A DNA stretch of 64,000 nucleotides from CADEED01 sp043747875 (GTDB lineage Bacteria; Pseudomonadota; Gammaproteobacteria; Steroidobacterales; Steroidobacteraceae), in assembly GCA_043747875.1 (NCBI GenBank), contig JAYTOI010000078.1, positions 1 to 64,000 of the forward strand, read 5' to 3'. Positions 41,418 to 50,340 of the stretch are shown piece by piece (position 1 is the first letter of the stretch; every line of letters begins with the position of its first letter). Below the pieces are notes generated by a model that was not told the DNA's origin, searched no databases, and saw nothing but the letters and a program-made list of their open reading frames with translations. The translations under genes were made by a program, and so were the position numbers.

Positions 41418-42081
41418 GAGAATTCCCCCATTCGAAGAAGACGAAATTCTAGCATCTATCCGCGATTTCCCCGGGCGCGCTCGCCCGAGCGCGCCAGGTC
41501 TTCTCGATCATCATGTCGTCTCGATTCGGGTACCCACGAACGGGAGCGTGCGACGAACGTTCGTCGCGGACGCACGCACGGCCCGACAGATAGTCAAATT
41601 GCCGATGGCAGTGAGCCGGCTGATCACGATAGCGGTACCAGCGATTCACGTACGCATGCTCATCGATGTACGACGCGCGGTCGCACGTCGCCGACAACAC
41701 GCAGCGCCAGATTCGACGCGCGTTCAAAAAACACGACGACGCAAGCATTTGCGCTGCAGCGTTCCTGCAGACAACACGCGAGCCAAGGCGGACAAGGCGT
41801 GGGTCAGCAGGGACACGATCCGAGCCAAATGCATGGCCATTCACTTTTCCGGTGGACAGCGCTGTCATTAGGCGTAATTTATGGGGCGTTTCACAGGGGG
41901 ATCTCGTTTGACAACGCTGGTCACCGCGCATGCGGCGGCCTCGTGATCCATGGAGTGAGTCATACGGTGCAGGGAGCGCACGCTTTGCCAAAAGCGCTCG
42001 TGCGCGCGCCGCGCAGTCGTCTAACTACTCCGGGATGTCGGCGGGACATCGGCAATATTGTTGCTAGGAGGAGAACTGACT
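41418..42081 (+). promoter_or_regulatory. Long divergent leader before the CBM2-GH5 cellulase gene, with a CelR-like palindrome
   Basis: No convincing gene in these 664 bases; open frames here have poor composition. At 41854-41867 lies GGACAGCGCTGTCA, a palindrome matching 12 of 14 positions (core GACAGCGCTGTC perfect), 215 bp before the cellulase ATG. It resembles the LacI/CelR operator type TGGGAGCGCTCCCA of Thermobifida and the perfect palindrome before the second cellulase (51608-51621). AGGAGGAGAA lies just before the ATG. Confidence 0.45.
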
Positions 42082-44838
42082 ATGTTTCGTTCATCGCTAA
42101 AGTGGAAATGGGCGCTCGCTGCGCTCGTAGCCACTCTCGGCGGCACCAGCGCGTACGCGCAGAACGCCGCCTGCCAAGTCAATTACACACAAGCCTGGAG
42201 CAACGGCAACGTCGCTCACGGCGCGAACGTCGAGATCCGGAATCTCGGCCCGGCCATCAACGGCTGGACTCTCACGTTCAATTTCGCCGGCGGACAGACG
42301 TTGCAGAACGGCTGGCCGGTGGCGGTCACGCAGTCGGGCACCACGCTGACGGCCCAGAGCACAGCGCCCTGGAATGCGAACATTGCGACCAACGGATCGT
42401 TCACGGTGGGCATGAACCTGAACGGCCCGTTCAACCCCGCGCCCAGCAGCTTCAGCCTGAACGGCGTGGTCTGCGGCGGCGGCGGCGGCCAGAACACGGG
42501 GCCGACGATCTCGATCTCGGCACCGGCCAACAACAGCACGATTAACGCGGCAAGCTTTGCGTTCTCGGCGACGGCTGCTGACACGAACACCGGCGGCGCA
42601 ATTCAGCGCGTCGAGTTTCGCGTCAATGGCGCACTCGTTGCGACCGACACGGCGGCGCCGTATACGACGACGGTCACCACGACGACTCTTCTCGTGGGCG
42701 CCAACACACTGCAAGCGACCGCATTCGACAACGGCGTTCCGGCGCCGGTGATCAGCGCGAGTGCTTCAGTGACGGTCACTCGGCCGGCTGTCAATGGTGG
42801 CAACACGCCGCCAACGGTTTCGGTGACGGCACCGACCGCGGGTCAGGTCTTCCCGACCGGCACGACGACGGTGACGTTGTCGGCAACCGCCGCGGACACG
42901 AACACCGGTGGCGGCGTCGCCAACGTGCAGTTCCTGATCGACGGTGTCCCCGTCGGCGCGGCGGACATTGCCGCGCCCTACAGCGTCACCGTCGCGGTCG
43001 CGCCGGGTGCGCACACGGCGCAGGCCAGAGCGACTGACAATGGAGTGCCGGCACCTGTTCTGGTGACCACTTCGGCGGCGGTGAACTTCACGATTCCTGG
43101 CATTGTCCAGCCCGCCCTGCAGGCCGTACCGACCTCGGTCTCGGTTCCGAGCGGCGGCACGGCTCAGGCGACGATTCGCCGGAACACCGCGCCCACCGCG
43201 AATGTGCCGGTGACCATCCTCCGCACCAGCGGCAGCACCGAAATCTCGGCTGCGCCCCTTGCGCTGACGTTGACGCCGGCCAATGGAGCCACCGGTCTGC
43301 CGGTGACCTTCAGCGCGGCGGCAGGCACGACCGCGGTCAGCGCCGTGTTCACGGCCAGCGCCCCGGGGCACACGCCGGTCGCGATCACCGTGACGCGCAC
43401 GCCGGCTATGGGTGGCAACAACGCGCTGTTCCGCGTCAACGCGAATGGTCGCGTCACCAAGAACGGCACGCTGTTCCCGGTGCATTGCGGTGCATGGTTC
43501 GGCATGGAAGGCCGCCATGAGCCGTCTAACGATCAGGACAACCCGCGCGGCGCTCCGATGGAGCAGTACGTCGGCAATTCGTTCTTCGCGAACGGTGGTT
43601 CCGGCACGGGCCGCACCATTGCGCAGACGATGTCGCAGATCGCAGGAATGGGCATCAACGTCATCCGCGTGCCGCTGGTGCCGCAGATGTTCCAGGCGAA
43701 CAATCCGCAGGGTGTTGCGACTTCCAACGGCCGTCGCATCTTCAAGAACCATGCCTCGGTGATCCAGCCGACCTCGCGTGCCTATCTCAACCAGATGATC
43801 ACGGCGGCGGATGCGGCAAACATCGAAGTCATGCTCGACATCCACTCCTGCTCGAATTTCGTGGGCTGGAGAAAGGGCCGCCTCGACGCGCGCCCGCCAT
43901 GGGTGGATCGCGACCGCGAGAACTACGACTTCAAGCGTGAAGATGCATCGTGCTCGGCCACCGGCAATCCGGCCGGCGTGACGCAGATCGATGCGTACAA
44001 CACCTCGTTGTGGCTCGAAAACCTGCGCACTCTGGCGGGTATCGGCGGCACGCTGGGCGTGGACAACATCTTCGGTATCGACATCTACAACGAGCCGCAC
44101 GATTACACGTGGGCCGAGTGGAAGTCGCTGACCGAGCAGGCGTTCGCCGCCATCAATGCGATCAACCCGAACATCCTGCTGGTCGTGGAAGGTATCGGTA
44201 CGACGCCGGGAGTGCAGGACGGCTCGCCGACCACGTTCACTCAGGAACCGCACGGCAATGTCGCCACCAACCCGAACTGGGGTGAGAACCTGTTCTCGCA
44301 GAACACCACCCCGCTCGCCGTGCCGAAAGATCGCTTGGTCTTCTCGCCGCACACCTACGGCCCGTCGGTGTTCGTGCAGAAGATGTTCATGGATCCGGCG
44401 CAGACCGCGTGCACAGGCCTCGAAGGCGACGCGGCTGGTGACCTCGACTGCCGCATCGTGATCAACCCGACGCTGTTGCGTTCGGGCTGGGAAGAGCACT
44501 TCGGCTACCTCAAGCAGCAGGGCTTCGCAATCGTGGTCGGCGAGTTCGGCGGCAACATGGACTGGCCGCTGGGCCAGGCCAACCTGCGTGACCGCGCTCG
44601 CTGGAGCCACATCACCACCAACGTGGATCAGCAATGGCAGGATGCCTTCGTCGACTACATGGTCGAGAAGGACATCGAAGGCTGCTACTGGTCGATCAAT
44701 CCGGAATCGGGCGACACGGCCGGCTGGTACGGCCATGCCTACAACCCCATCTCCAATCCGGGTGGCTGGGGCGAATGGCAGGCGTTCGACGCCCGCAAGA
44801 CGACGCTTCTGAACCGGCTCTGGCAGGGAGTTCCCTGA
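42082..44838 (+). CDS. Secreted multidomain endoglucanase (CBM2, Ig-like domains, GH5)
   Basis: A 918-residue cellulase. Order: signal peptide (about 1-27), CBM2 cellulose-binding domain (about 28-125, CQVNYTQAWSNGN to LNGVVC, with one Cys at each end), a Gly linker, two Ig-like domains (about 135-230 and 238-335, each with NGVPAPV), a further beta domain, then GH5 (about 445-918). Catalytic residues are acid/base E671 in DIYNEPHDYTW and nucleophile E821 in VVGEFGGNM. The catalytic domain resembles the Xanthomonas major endoglucanase EngXCA. It ends in a strong terminator. Control by the LacI regulator is inferred from the upstream palindrome. Confidence 0.93.
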   Translation: MFRSSLKWKWALAALVATLGGTSAYAQNAACQVNYTQAWSNGNVAHGANVEIRNLGPAINGWTLTFNFAGGQTLQNGWPVAVTQSGTTLTAQSTAPWNANIATNGSFTVGMNLNGPFNPAPSSFSLNGVVCGGGGGQNTGPTISISAPANNSTINAASFAFSATAADTNTGGAIQRVEFRVNGALVATDTAAPYTTTVTTTTLLVGANTLQATAFDNGVPAPVISASASVTVTRPAVNGGNTPPTVSVTAPTAGQVFPTGTTTVTLSATAADTNTGGGVANVQFLIDGVPVGAADIAAPYSVTVAVAPGAHTAQARATDNGVPAPVLVTTSAAVNFTIPGIVQPALQAVPTSVSVPSGGTAQATIRRNTAPTANVPVTILRTSGSTEISAAPLALTLTPANGATGLPVTFSAAAGTTAVSAVFTASAPGHTPVAITVTRTPAMGGNNALFRVNANGRVTKNGTLFPVHCGAWFGMEGRHEPSNDQDNPRGAPMEQYVGNSFFANGGSGTGRTIAQTMSQIAGMGINVIRVPLVPQMFQANNPQGVATSNGRRIFKNHASVIQPTSRAYLNQMITAADAANIEVMLDIHSCSNFVGWRKGRLDARPPWVDRDRENYDFKREDASCSATGNPAGVTQIDAYNTSLWLENLRTLAGIGGTLGVDNIFGIDIYNEPHDYTWAEWKSLTEQAFAAINAINPNILLVVEGIGTTPGVQDGSPTTFTQEPHGNVATNPNWGENLFSQNTTPLAVPKDRLVFSPHTYGPSVFVQKMFMDPAQTACTGLEGDAAGDLDCRIVINPTLLRSGWEEHFGYLKQQGFAIVVGEFGGNMDWPLGQANLRDRARWSHITTNVDQQWQDAFVDYMVEKDIEGCYWSINPESGDTAGWYGHAYNPISNPGGWGEWQAFDARKTTLLNRLWQGVP

Positions 44839-44857
44839 ACTAGTTAGCCGTCGATAC

Positions 44858-46477
44858 TCAGCCGGGGCTGGCTTGACCGCCAGCCCCGGCTTTTTTTCGC
44901 CCGGAATTCCGCGCGCGCTTGCCGGCCGCCGCGCGCTCATCGGTCGCGCTTCGAGCGTGCTCATAGGAATATCCCAGCGACAGCAGCGCCTGCTCGTCCC
45001 AGGCGCGGCCGAAGAAAGACAACCCGATCGGCATTCCCGCGACGTCGCCCATGGGTACGGTGAGATGTGGATAGCCGCTGAGCGCGGCCATCAGCGAGGC
45101 GGATCCGGTGGAGCGATCACCGTTGATCAGATCGATGGACCACGCCGGCCCGGTGGTTGGAGCCAGCAATGCCGCGACGTCGTACTCGCGCAGCAGCCGG
45201 TCGATGCCGAGCGCGCCGGACAACGCCTTCGCGCGCCGCAGCCGCTCGACGTACTCTGGATCGTCGAGGCCGTTCGTAATCTGGGCCTGCTCGAACAACT
45301 CCTGACCGAAGTACGCCAGCTCCCGCGGCTCGGCGCGATTGAACGCGATCAGGTCCTCGAGCGTGCGCGTCTTGACCGCGACCGGTGTCGTAGCCAGATA
45401 CGCGTTGAGATCCGCCTTGAACTCCGTCAGCAGGATCGGCAATTGCAATGGCCGCAGCTCCGTGAGGTCGAGCTTGTCGATCATGACGAGCTCGGCGCCC
45501 TGCGCCTTCAGGACCTCGAGCGCCGTGTCGAACACCTGGCGTGTGGCGGGCGAATACCCCTCGATGAAGCGCGCCACACCGAGGCGCGTGCCCTTGAGTG
45601 CGTCGGCGCGCAGGCCGGCGTAGTAGTTAGTCTGCGGGCCTGCGCCTGGAGTCGCGCGCGTCACCATGGCAGACAGCAACAGCGCGGCATCGGCCACGCC
45701 GGCCGCCATCGGACCGGCGGTGTCCTGCGAGTGGCTTATCGGCACGATGCCCTCGCTCGAGACCAGGCCGACGGTGGGCTTGAGACCCACGAGGCCGTTG
45801 ACGGACGATGGACACACGATGGACCCGTTGGTCTCGGTGCCCACCGACACCGGCGCGAAGCGCGCGGCGACCGCCGCCGCGGAGCCCGCGCTCGACCCGC
45901 ACGCGGTGCGGCGCGCATCGCGATGGTTCACGGTCAGCCCGCCGACTGCGCTCCAGCCGCTCGACGAGCTGGAGGAACGGAAGTTCGCCCACTCCGACAG
46001 GTTGGCCTTGGCGATGACGACCAGGCCGGCGGCCTGCAGCCGTTCGACCAGCGGCGCGCTGCGCGCGCGCAGGTTGTCAGCCAGCGCCAGCGAGCCGGCG
46101 GTAGTGGCCATGCCCGCCAGATCGATGTTGTCCTTGATGACGACCGGAATGCCGTGCAGCGGCCCGCGCAGCCGGCCGGCGGCGCGCTCCGCGTCGAGCT
46201 GCCGCGCCTCGCGCAGGGCATTCGGGTTCGTCGCGATGATCGCGTGCAACTTCGCGTCGCATTCTGCGATGCGCGCGAGGTAGCTCCGCACCAGCTTCCC
46301 GGAAGTGGTCTGCTTGCGCTCGAGCGCGGTCGCGAGGTCGGCGGCGGTGGCGGTAGATAGATCGAGCGGCCCGGCACCGCGACTGTCGCCGCAGGCCTGG
46401 ATCTCCGGGCCGAGCAGCAGCGCCGCGCACAACAACGCCACACGAGCCCGCGTGCGAAAAATTTCGACGATACGCAT
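44858..46477 (-). CDS. Amidase-signature-family hydrolase with exported N-terminus
   Basis: A 539-residue amidase. The Ser-Ser-Lys triad is visible: K115 in VVIKDNIDLAG, cis-Ser near S196 in ACGSSAGSAAAVAA, and nucleophile S219 in VGTETNGSIVCPSS. An N-terminal signal (ALLCAALLLGPEIQAC) suggests a secreted protein, perhaps a lipoprotein. The C-terminal tail (RKKAGAGGQASPG) is low-complexity and is encoded by the cellulase terminator on the opposite strand. The substrate is unknown; the family hydrolyses many amides. It overlaps nothing else and lies downstream of the LacI gene on the same strand. Confidence 0.9.
   Translation of the reverse strand: MRIVEIFRTRARVALLCAALLLGPEIQACGDSRGAGPLDLSTATAADLATALERKQTTSGKLVRSYLARIAECDAKLHAIIATNPNALREARQLDAERAAGRLRGPLHGIPVVIKDNIDLAGMATTAGSLALADNLRARSAPLVERLQAAGLVVIAKANLSEWANFRSSSSSSGWSAVGGLTVNHRDARRTACGSSAGSAAAVAARFAPVSVGTETNGSIVCPSSVNGLVGLKPTVGLVSSEGIVPISHSQDTAGPMAAGVADAALLLSAMVTRATPGAGPQTNYYAGLRADALKGTRLGVARFIEGYSPATRQVFDTALEVLKAQGAELVMIDKLDLTELRPLQLPILLTEFKADLNAYLATTPVAVKTRTLEDLIAFNRAEPRELAYFGQELFEQAQITNGLDDPEYVERLRRAKALSGALGIDRLLREYDVAALLAPTTGPAWSIDLINGDRSTGSASLMAALSGYPHLTVPMGDVAGMPIGLSFFGRAWDEQALLSLGYSYEHARSATDERAAAGKRARNSGRKKAGAGGQASPG
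44861..44897 (+). terminator. Rho-independent terminator of the cellulase gene
   Basis: Perfect 12-bp stem GCCGGGGCTGGC / GCCAGCCCCGGC with a 6-base loop, followed by seven T. It begins 22 bp after the cellulase stop and overlaps the last codons of the convergent amidase gene. Confidence 0.92.
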
Positions 46478-46579
46478 GAGCGCGGCTCCCGGTGGTGTGC
46501 GGGGAGCATATCAGGGCGGTGCGCGCCCCTGCCTCCAGTCGCGAGGCGCGCAAGAGTGGATGCGGGCGCTGCGCGATAT

Positions 46580-46594
46580 CCCCGTCCTACGGGG
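46580..46594. terminator. Small hairpin between the LacI and amidase genes
   Basis: CCCCGT / ACGGGG with a 3-base loop; ATTTTC follows on the plus strand. It lies 43 bp after the end of the LacI gene (minus strand), where no T-run follows. A weak terminator is possible. Confidence 0.3.
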
Positions 46595-46636
46595 GCATTT
46601 TCTCAGGAAATCTGCACCACGAGCGACGTGGGTAAA

Positions 46637-47710
46637 TCAGCGCGGAGCGGCACCGGTCGAGTCGCGCAGTACCAGGTTCAGCTCGATGAAATGCGGCTGT
46701 TCGCGGTCTTGCGAAGTACGCGACGTTTCCGTCAGCCACCGGGCCGCCTGCTCCGCGATGGATTTCATCGGGCGGCAGACGGTGGTGAGACTGGGATTGA
46801 GCATGCTCGCGAAGACGCTGTCGTCGAAACCGATGACGGACAGATGCTGCGGAATCGAGATGCCCATCTGCGCGGCAACCTTGAGAACACCGGCGGCCAT
46901 CCGGTCGTTGCTCGCGAAAATGGCGGTGGGGCGATCCGGCAGCGACAGCAGGGAGGCCGCGCACGACATGCCCGACGCAAACTCGTAGTCACCCTCGCGG
47001 ATCGCGATATGCGATTCGGGAATGCCCTTGGCGCGCAATGCTTCGATGAAACCGATCCGGCGTTCCACCGCGGACTTGAACCGGCTTGGGCCGGTCACCA
47101 TTCCGAATTGCCGGTGCCCGAGGCTGAGAAGGAACTCCGCCAACTCGACCACCGCCGTCCGCTCCTGCGAAACGAGCATCAGGCCATAGTCTTTCAACGG
47201 CACGGAAGCGATGCCCACCGTGGGAATATTGTTAGCCTTGAGCGCGGTGGCCAGCTCCTCGATTTCGGTGACGGGCGGAATGACGACGAGCCCGTCGAGC
47301 CGGGTGCTGCGCGCGAAATCGAGGATATCCTCGACGAGGGTCGGGGATCCGAACTGGCAGGGATGCACCAAGAGCTCATAGCGCCGCTGAGAGCACACCG
47401 AAAATATTCCACGCTGGACATGATCGAGCACCACGGCATTCGGATCGTCGTGGACCAGGCCGATCATGAACGACTGCTGCGACGCGAGCGCGCGCGCGCG
47501 CAGACTGGGGCGGTAGTCGAGCGAACGGATGACCTGCATCACGCGGGAGCGGGTGTCGGCATTCACCAACGGAGATTCGTTGATGACCCTGGACACGGTG
47601 CGCAGAGAAACACCGGCCTGTTGGGCGACGTGCGTGATGGTTGCTTCACGCGACACCATTGCACCAGCCCACCGAGCACCCTGCGATTTCGCCTTCGACT
47701 TCATCACCAT
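46637..47710 (-). CDS. LacI-family regulator, candidate regulator of the GH5 genes
   Basis: A 357-residue regulator. The N-terminal helix-turn-helix is ATITHVAQQAGVSLRTVSRVIN with the hinge helix RPSLRARALASQQS (the usual PNxxAR is replaced by PSLRAR). The periplasmic-binding-like effector domain includes GLVHDDPNAVVLDHVQRG, RTAVVELAEFLLSLGH and AIFASNDRMAAG, ending LVLRDSTG. LacI regulators commonly sense sugars such as cellobiose. It lies between two cellulase transcription units, and palindromes of LacI type precede two of them. The start could be 47710, 47704 or an inner GTG; no strong Shine-Dalgarno is visible. Confidence 0.9.
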   Translation of the reverse strand: MVMKSKAKSQGARWAGAMVSREATITHVAQQAGVSLRTVSRVINESPLVNADTRSRVMQVIRSLDYRPSLRARALASQQSFMIGLVHDDPNAVVLDHVQRGIFSVCSQRRYELLVHPCQFGSPTLVEDILDFARSTRLDGLVVIPPVTEIEELATALKANNIPTVGIASVPLKDYGLMLVSQERTAVVELAEFLLSLGHRQFGMVTGPSRFKSAVERRIGFIEALRAKGIPESHIAIREGDYEFASGMSCAASLLSLPDRPTAIFASNDRMAAGVLKVAAQMGISIPQHLSVIGFDDSVFASMLNPSLTTVCRPMKSIAEQAARWLTETSRTSQDREQPHFIELNLVLRDSTGAAPR

Positions 47711-48398
47711 TGTCCGACGTTAACCGTCAACACGGATTTCCGATAGGAGCGGCGCGAAATTCATGCCACATTGGCCGCTGAAATCACTGCTTTTTTACTG
47801 ATAAACAAATTTAGGAAATGATGCGCACGTTTCATGACGGTCGCGCGAAAGTAAATCGGCGTCGGCATGCTGGTGGTGTCCGCGGCAATCGCGGCAGGTG
47901 CTCATGCGGCTAACCATCCCTGTGCCGCGAGCACACGGACGACCGCGAGATCGCATGATCGATCCAGTTGCGACTGGACAGCCGCGGCAGCGCTTCACGG
48001 AAGGACGGGCGGCGGACGCCGAGGGGCAGGACCTCGCGCGGCGATGGGCGGAGACAGGCCTGCGTCGGCCGGAATGGAGCGACACTACTGCCCGGCAAGC
48101 AACGCGATCCCGTGATGGCGCGCCACTTTCGTGCAGGCGCAGCGGTCGCCGACGCAGGCTGCGCGTATCGTCATGGATCGCATCGGCGCGTCACCAGGGG
48201 CGGAGGCGCTGATTTCCCTGGCATCAACGGGCGCGACGCGACTACGACGACGCCGCAGATTTCGAGTCGGTTGCAAACGCGAGCAGTACGCGATCGCGCG
48301 ACGCGCGAGCTCAGGGTGTTTGCCGGTGTGCGGCCCGCCGGCCGAGACCAGCCGGCGGTCGCGGCAACGGGCCGCGACCGCCGTATCTACCTATCTAC
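47711..48398. other. Intergenic region between LacI and mannanase genes
   Basis: No gene is supported in these 688 bases; the open frames have arginine- and alanine-rich, non-protein-like composition. It contains the promoter region of the LacI gene (an AT-richer part around 47770-47830) and the 3' flank of the mannanase gene. A weak CAGCGCT half-site lies at 47985-47998. Confidence 0.4.
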
Positions 48399-48418
48399 CG
48401 TCGCGCTACGGCGCGACG
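48399..48418. terminator. Hairpin at the end of the mannanase gene
   Basis: Perfect 8-bp inverted repeat CGTCGCGC / GCGCGACG with loop TACG. It includes the mannanase stop codon. Near copies lie at 49884-49903 (one mismatch), at the end of the next gene, and at 59451-59473. No T-run. Confidence 0.45.
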
Positions 48419-48855
48419 AACTGCCATTGCTGGTTGAGGCTGGTGCCGTTCGTCCAGAACTCCATGATCCCGCCGTCGTTGGTGGCCCCACCCGTGTCGA
48501 GCGCCTTGCCATTCGCACGGTTGATGATCTTGAAGAACCCGGCCGCCCCGCTCACCGGCGTGATCGTCCACTGCTGGTTGAAGCTCCCACCGTTCGCCCA
48601 CTGGCCCACCGGCGTGTCGTCCGCCGTGCGGTTGATGCTGTCGAGGAACTTGCTGCCCGTGACGCACATGAGCTTCGCGAAGCCCCCGACGTACGTCAGC
48701 ACGTAACGCTGGTTGTTGCTCGAGCCATCGGCCCACTGACCGACGCTCGCGCCATCGGCGGTGGAACCGAGGTTGTCGAGCATCTTGCCGCTGGCGCGAT
48801 TGCGCAGGCTGTACGTACCCGCCGCAGGCAAGCCAGTGGGGTTCGGGTTCGGATT
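48399..48855 (-). repeat. Direct repeat copy 1: ricin-type lectin module
   Basis: About 450 bp nearly identical to 49884-50340. It codes for the C-terminal ricin-like module and the NPNPNPTG linker of the mannanase and runs past the stop codon into the hairpin. The 142-residue modules differ at 9 positions by my count. Confidence 0.85.
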
Positions 48856-49854
48856 CGGCGTCGTGCCCGAGAACACGCTCGCGGCCACCGCGGTCTGACG
48901 GATGCCGTTGTTCCCATTGATGAGGATGTTGCCCCAGCTCGTGAGCGAAGTGCCGAAGTTGTTGACGATGTCGAGCGACAAGCAGCAAGACCCGTTGCCC
49001 GACCACGACCAGCCCAGATAACCGATACCGCGCTGCTGCGCCTGCGACATGATCGTGCCTTCATCGACCGGCTGCCCCTGGTGGTCCGCACCGAACTCGC
49101 CGACCACGAGCGGTATGCCTGCGCTTTGGAACGCCTGCATGTAGCTGGTGGCGGTGCTGCCGTTCGCATACACCTCGTACATGTGCACGCTCAATATGAC
49201 ATTGCGCTGCGGATCTCCGTTGAAGATCTGCGCCGCGTTGTTGCGCATCGTGTTGGTCCAATCCTGACCCCAGTTCGCCCCATCCACCATGAGGTTATGC
49301 GTGTAACCGGCGGTGCGCAGGCTGCGAATCGCCGCGATGGTGTCGGCGACGTAGCTGCCCGAGGAGTTGTTGCCAAACGGTTCGTTCGCGATGTTGATGA
49401 TCACGAAATTTTCCTGGCCCCGCAGCGCATTCATGATGTCCGAGCTGCGCCAGTAGTTCACAGCGTCGGTGATGTGCGGGCTGCCGTTGTCACCCCAACC
49501 CGTGGAATTGTGAACTTCCAGGATCGCGATCATCCGGCGGTCCTTGCACCACTGGATGAGGTTGGTGAGCTGCGCGGCCGAGTTGCGCGCCGCGCTGCCC
49601 GTACCGGTGCTGAGTACGATGCGGACGGCATTGGCACGCGTGTTGGCGATATTCGTCAGATCCTGCTGGGTCTGATTCGGATACCGCCCGGTGAACCACG
49701 TGAATGGATAGCTCACTCCGCGCATCACGAACGCCTGGCCGTTGTTGTCGACCAGTCGTCCACCCTGAATGCGGAAGCCCGCCGTCGCCGTCGAAGGCGT
49801 GAGCAAAAGACTGCCTAACAGAGCGCAGAGCGCTCCGGAAATCCAGTTTTTCAT
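48406..49854 (-). CDS. Secreted GH5 endo-beta-1,4-mannanase with C-terminal ricin-type module
   Basis: A 482-residue enzyme. Signal peptide about 1-25 (ending TATAG). GH5 catalytic domain about 26-330, with RGVSYPFTWF, acid/base E158 in NIANEPFGNN and nucleophile E253 in VVGEFGADHQG. The motifs match subfamily 8 (bacterial mannanase) better than the cellulase subfamilies. A NPNPNPT linker leads to a beta-trefoil lectin-like domain (341-482) with three QxW-type repeats. That domain is about 94% identical to the one in the upstream cellulase. AGGATATTGAC precedes the ATG. It is second in a two-gene operon (36-bp gap). Confidence 0.9.
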   Translation of the reverse strand: MKNWISGALCALLGSLLLTPSTATAGFRIQGGRLVDNNGQAFVMRGVSYPFTWFTGRYPNQTQQDLTNIANTRANAVRIVLSTGTGSAARNSAAQLTNLIQWCKDRRMIAILEVHNSTGWGDNGSPHITDAVNYWRSSDIMNALRGQENFVIINIANEPFGNNSSGSYVADTIAAIRSLRTAGYTHNLMVDGANWGQDWTNTMRNNAAQIFNGDPQRNVILSVHMYEVYANGSTATSYMQAFQSAGIPLVVGEFGADHQGQPVDEGTIMSQAQQRGIGYLGWSWSGNGSCCLSLDIVNNFGTSLTSWGNILINGNNGIRQTAVAASVFSGTTPNPNPNPTGLPAAGTYSLRNRASGKMLDNLGSTADGASVGQWADGSSNNQRYVLTYVGGFAKLMCVTGSKFLDSINRTADDTPVGQWANGGSFNQQWTITPVSGAAGFFKIINRANGKALDTGGATNDGGIMEFWTNGTSLNQQWQFVAP

Positions 49855-49883
49855 GTCAATATCCTATGGTCTTGCTTGGCTAC

Positions 49884-50340
49884 CGTCGCACTACGGCGCG
49901 ACGAACTGCCATTGCTGGCCGAGGCTGGTGCCGTTCGCCCAGAACTCCATGATCCCGCCGTCGTTGGTGGCCCCACCCGTATCGAGTGCCTTGCCATTCG
50001 CGCGGTTGATCAACTTGAAGAAGCCGGCCGCGCCGCTCACCGGCGTGATCGTCCACTGCTGGTTTAAGCTCGCGCTGTTCGCCCACTGCCCCACCGGCGT
50101 GTTGTCCGCCGTGCGGTTGATGCTGTCGAGGAACTTGCTGCCCGTGACGCACATGAGCTTTGCGAAGCCGCCGACATACGTCAGCACGTAGCGCTGGTTG
50201 TTGCTCGAGCCATCGGCCCACTGACCGACATTCGCTCCGTCCGCGGTGGAACCGAGGTTGTCGACCATCTTGCCGCTGGCGCGATTGCGCAGGCTGTACG
50301 TACCCGCCGCAGGCAAGCCGGTGGGGTTCGGGTTCGGATT
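49884..50340 (-). repeat. Direct repeat copy 2: ricin-type lectin module
   Basis: Second copy of the 48399-48855 repeat. It codes for residues 348-489 of the cellulase and includes the imperfect stop hairpin at 49884-49903. Confidence 0.85.

Noticed and set aside
41449..41991. 180-codon frame before the first cellulase
   Set aside because: Composition rich in Arg, Cys and His with no pattern; it covers the region with the CelR-like palindrome.
39726..42545. Open frame of 939 codons on the plus strand
   Set aside because: Runs antisense to epmB and the DUF1080 gene and out of frame into the cellulase; no protein-like motif.
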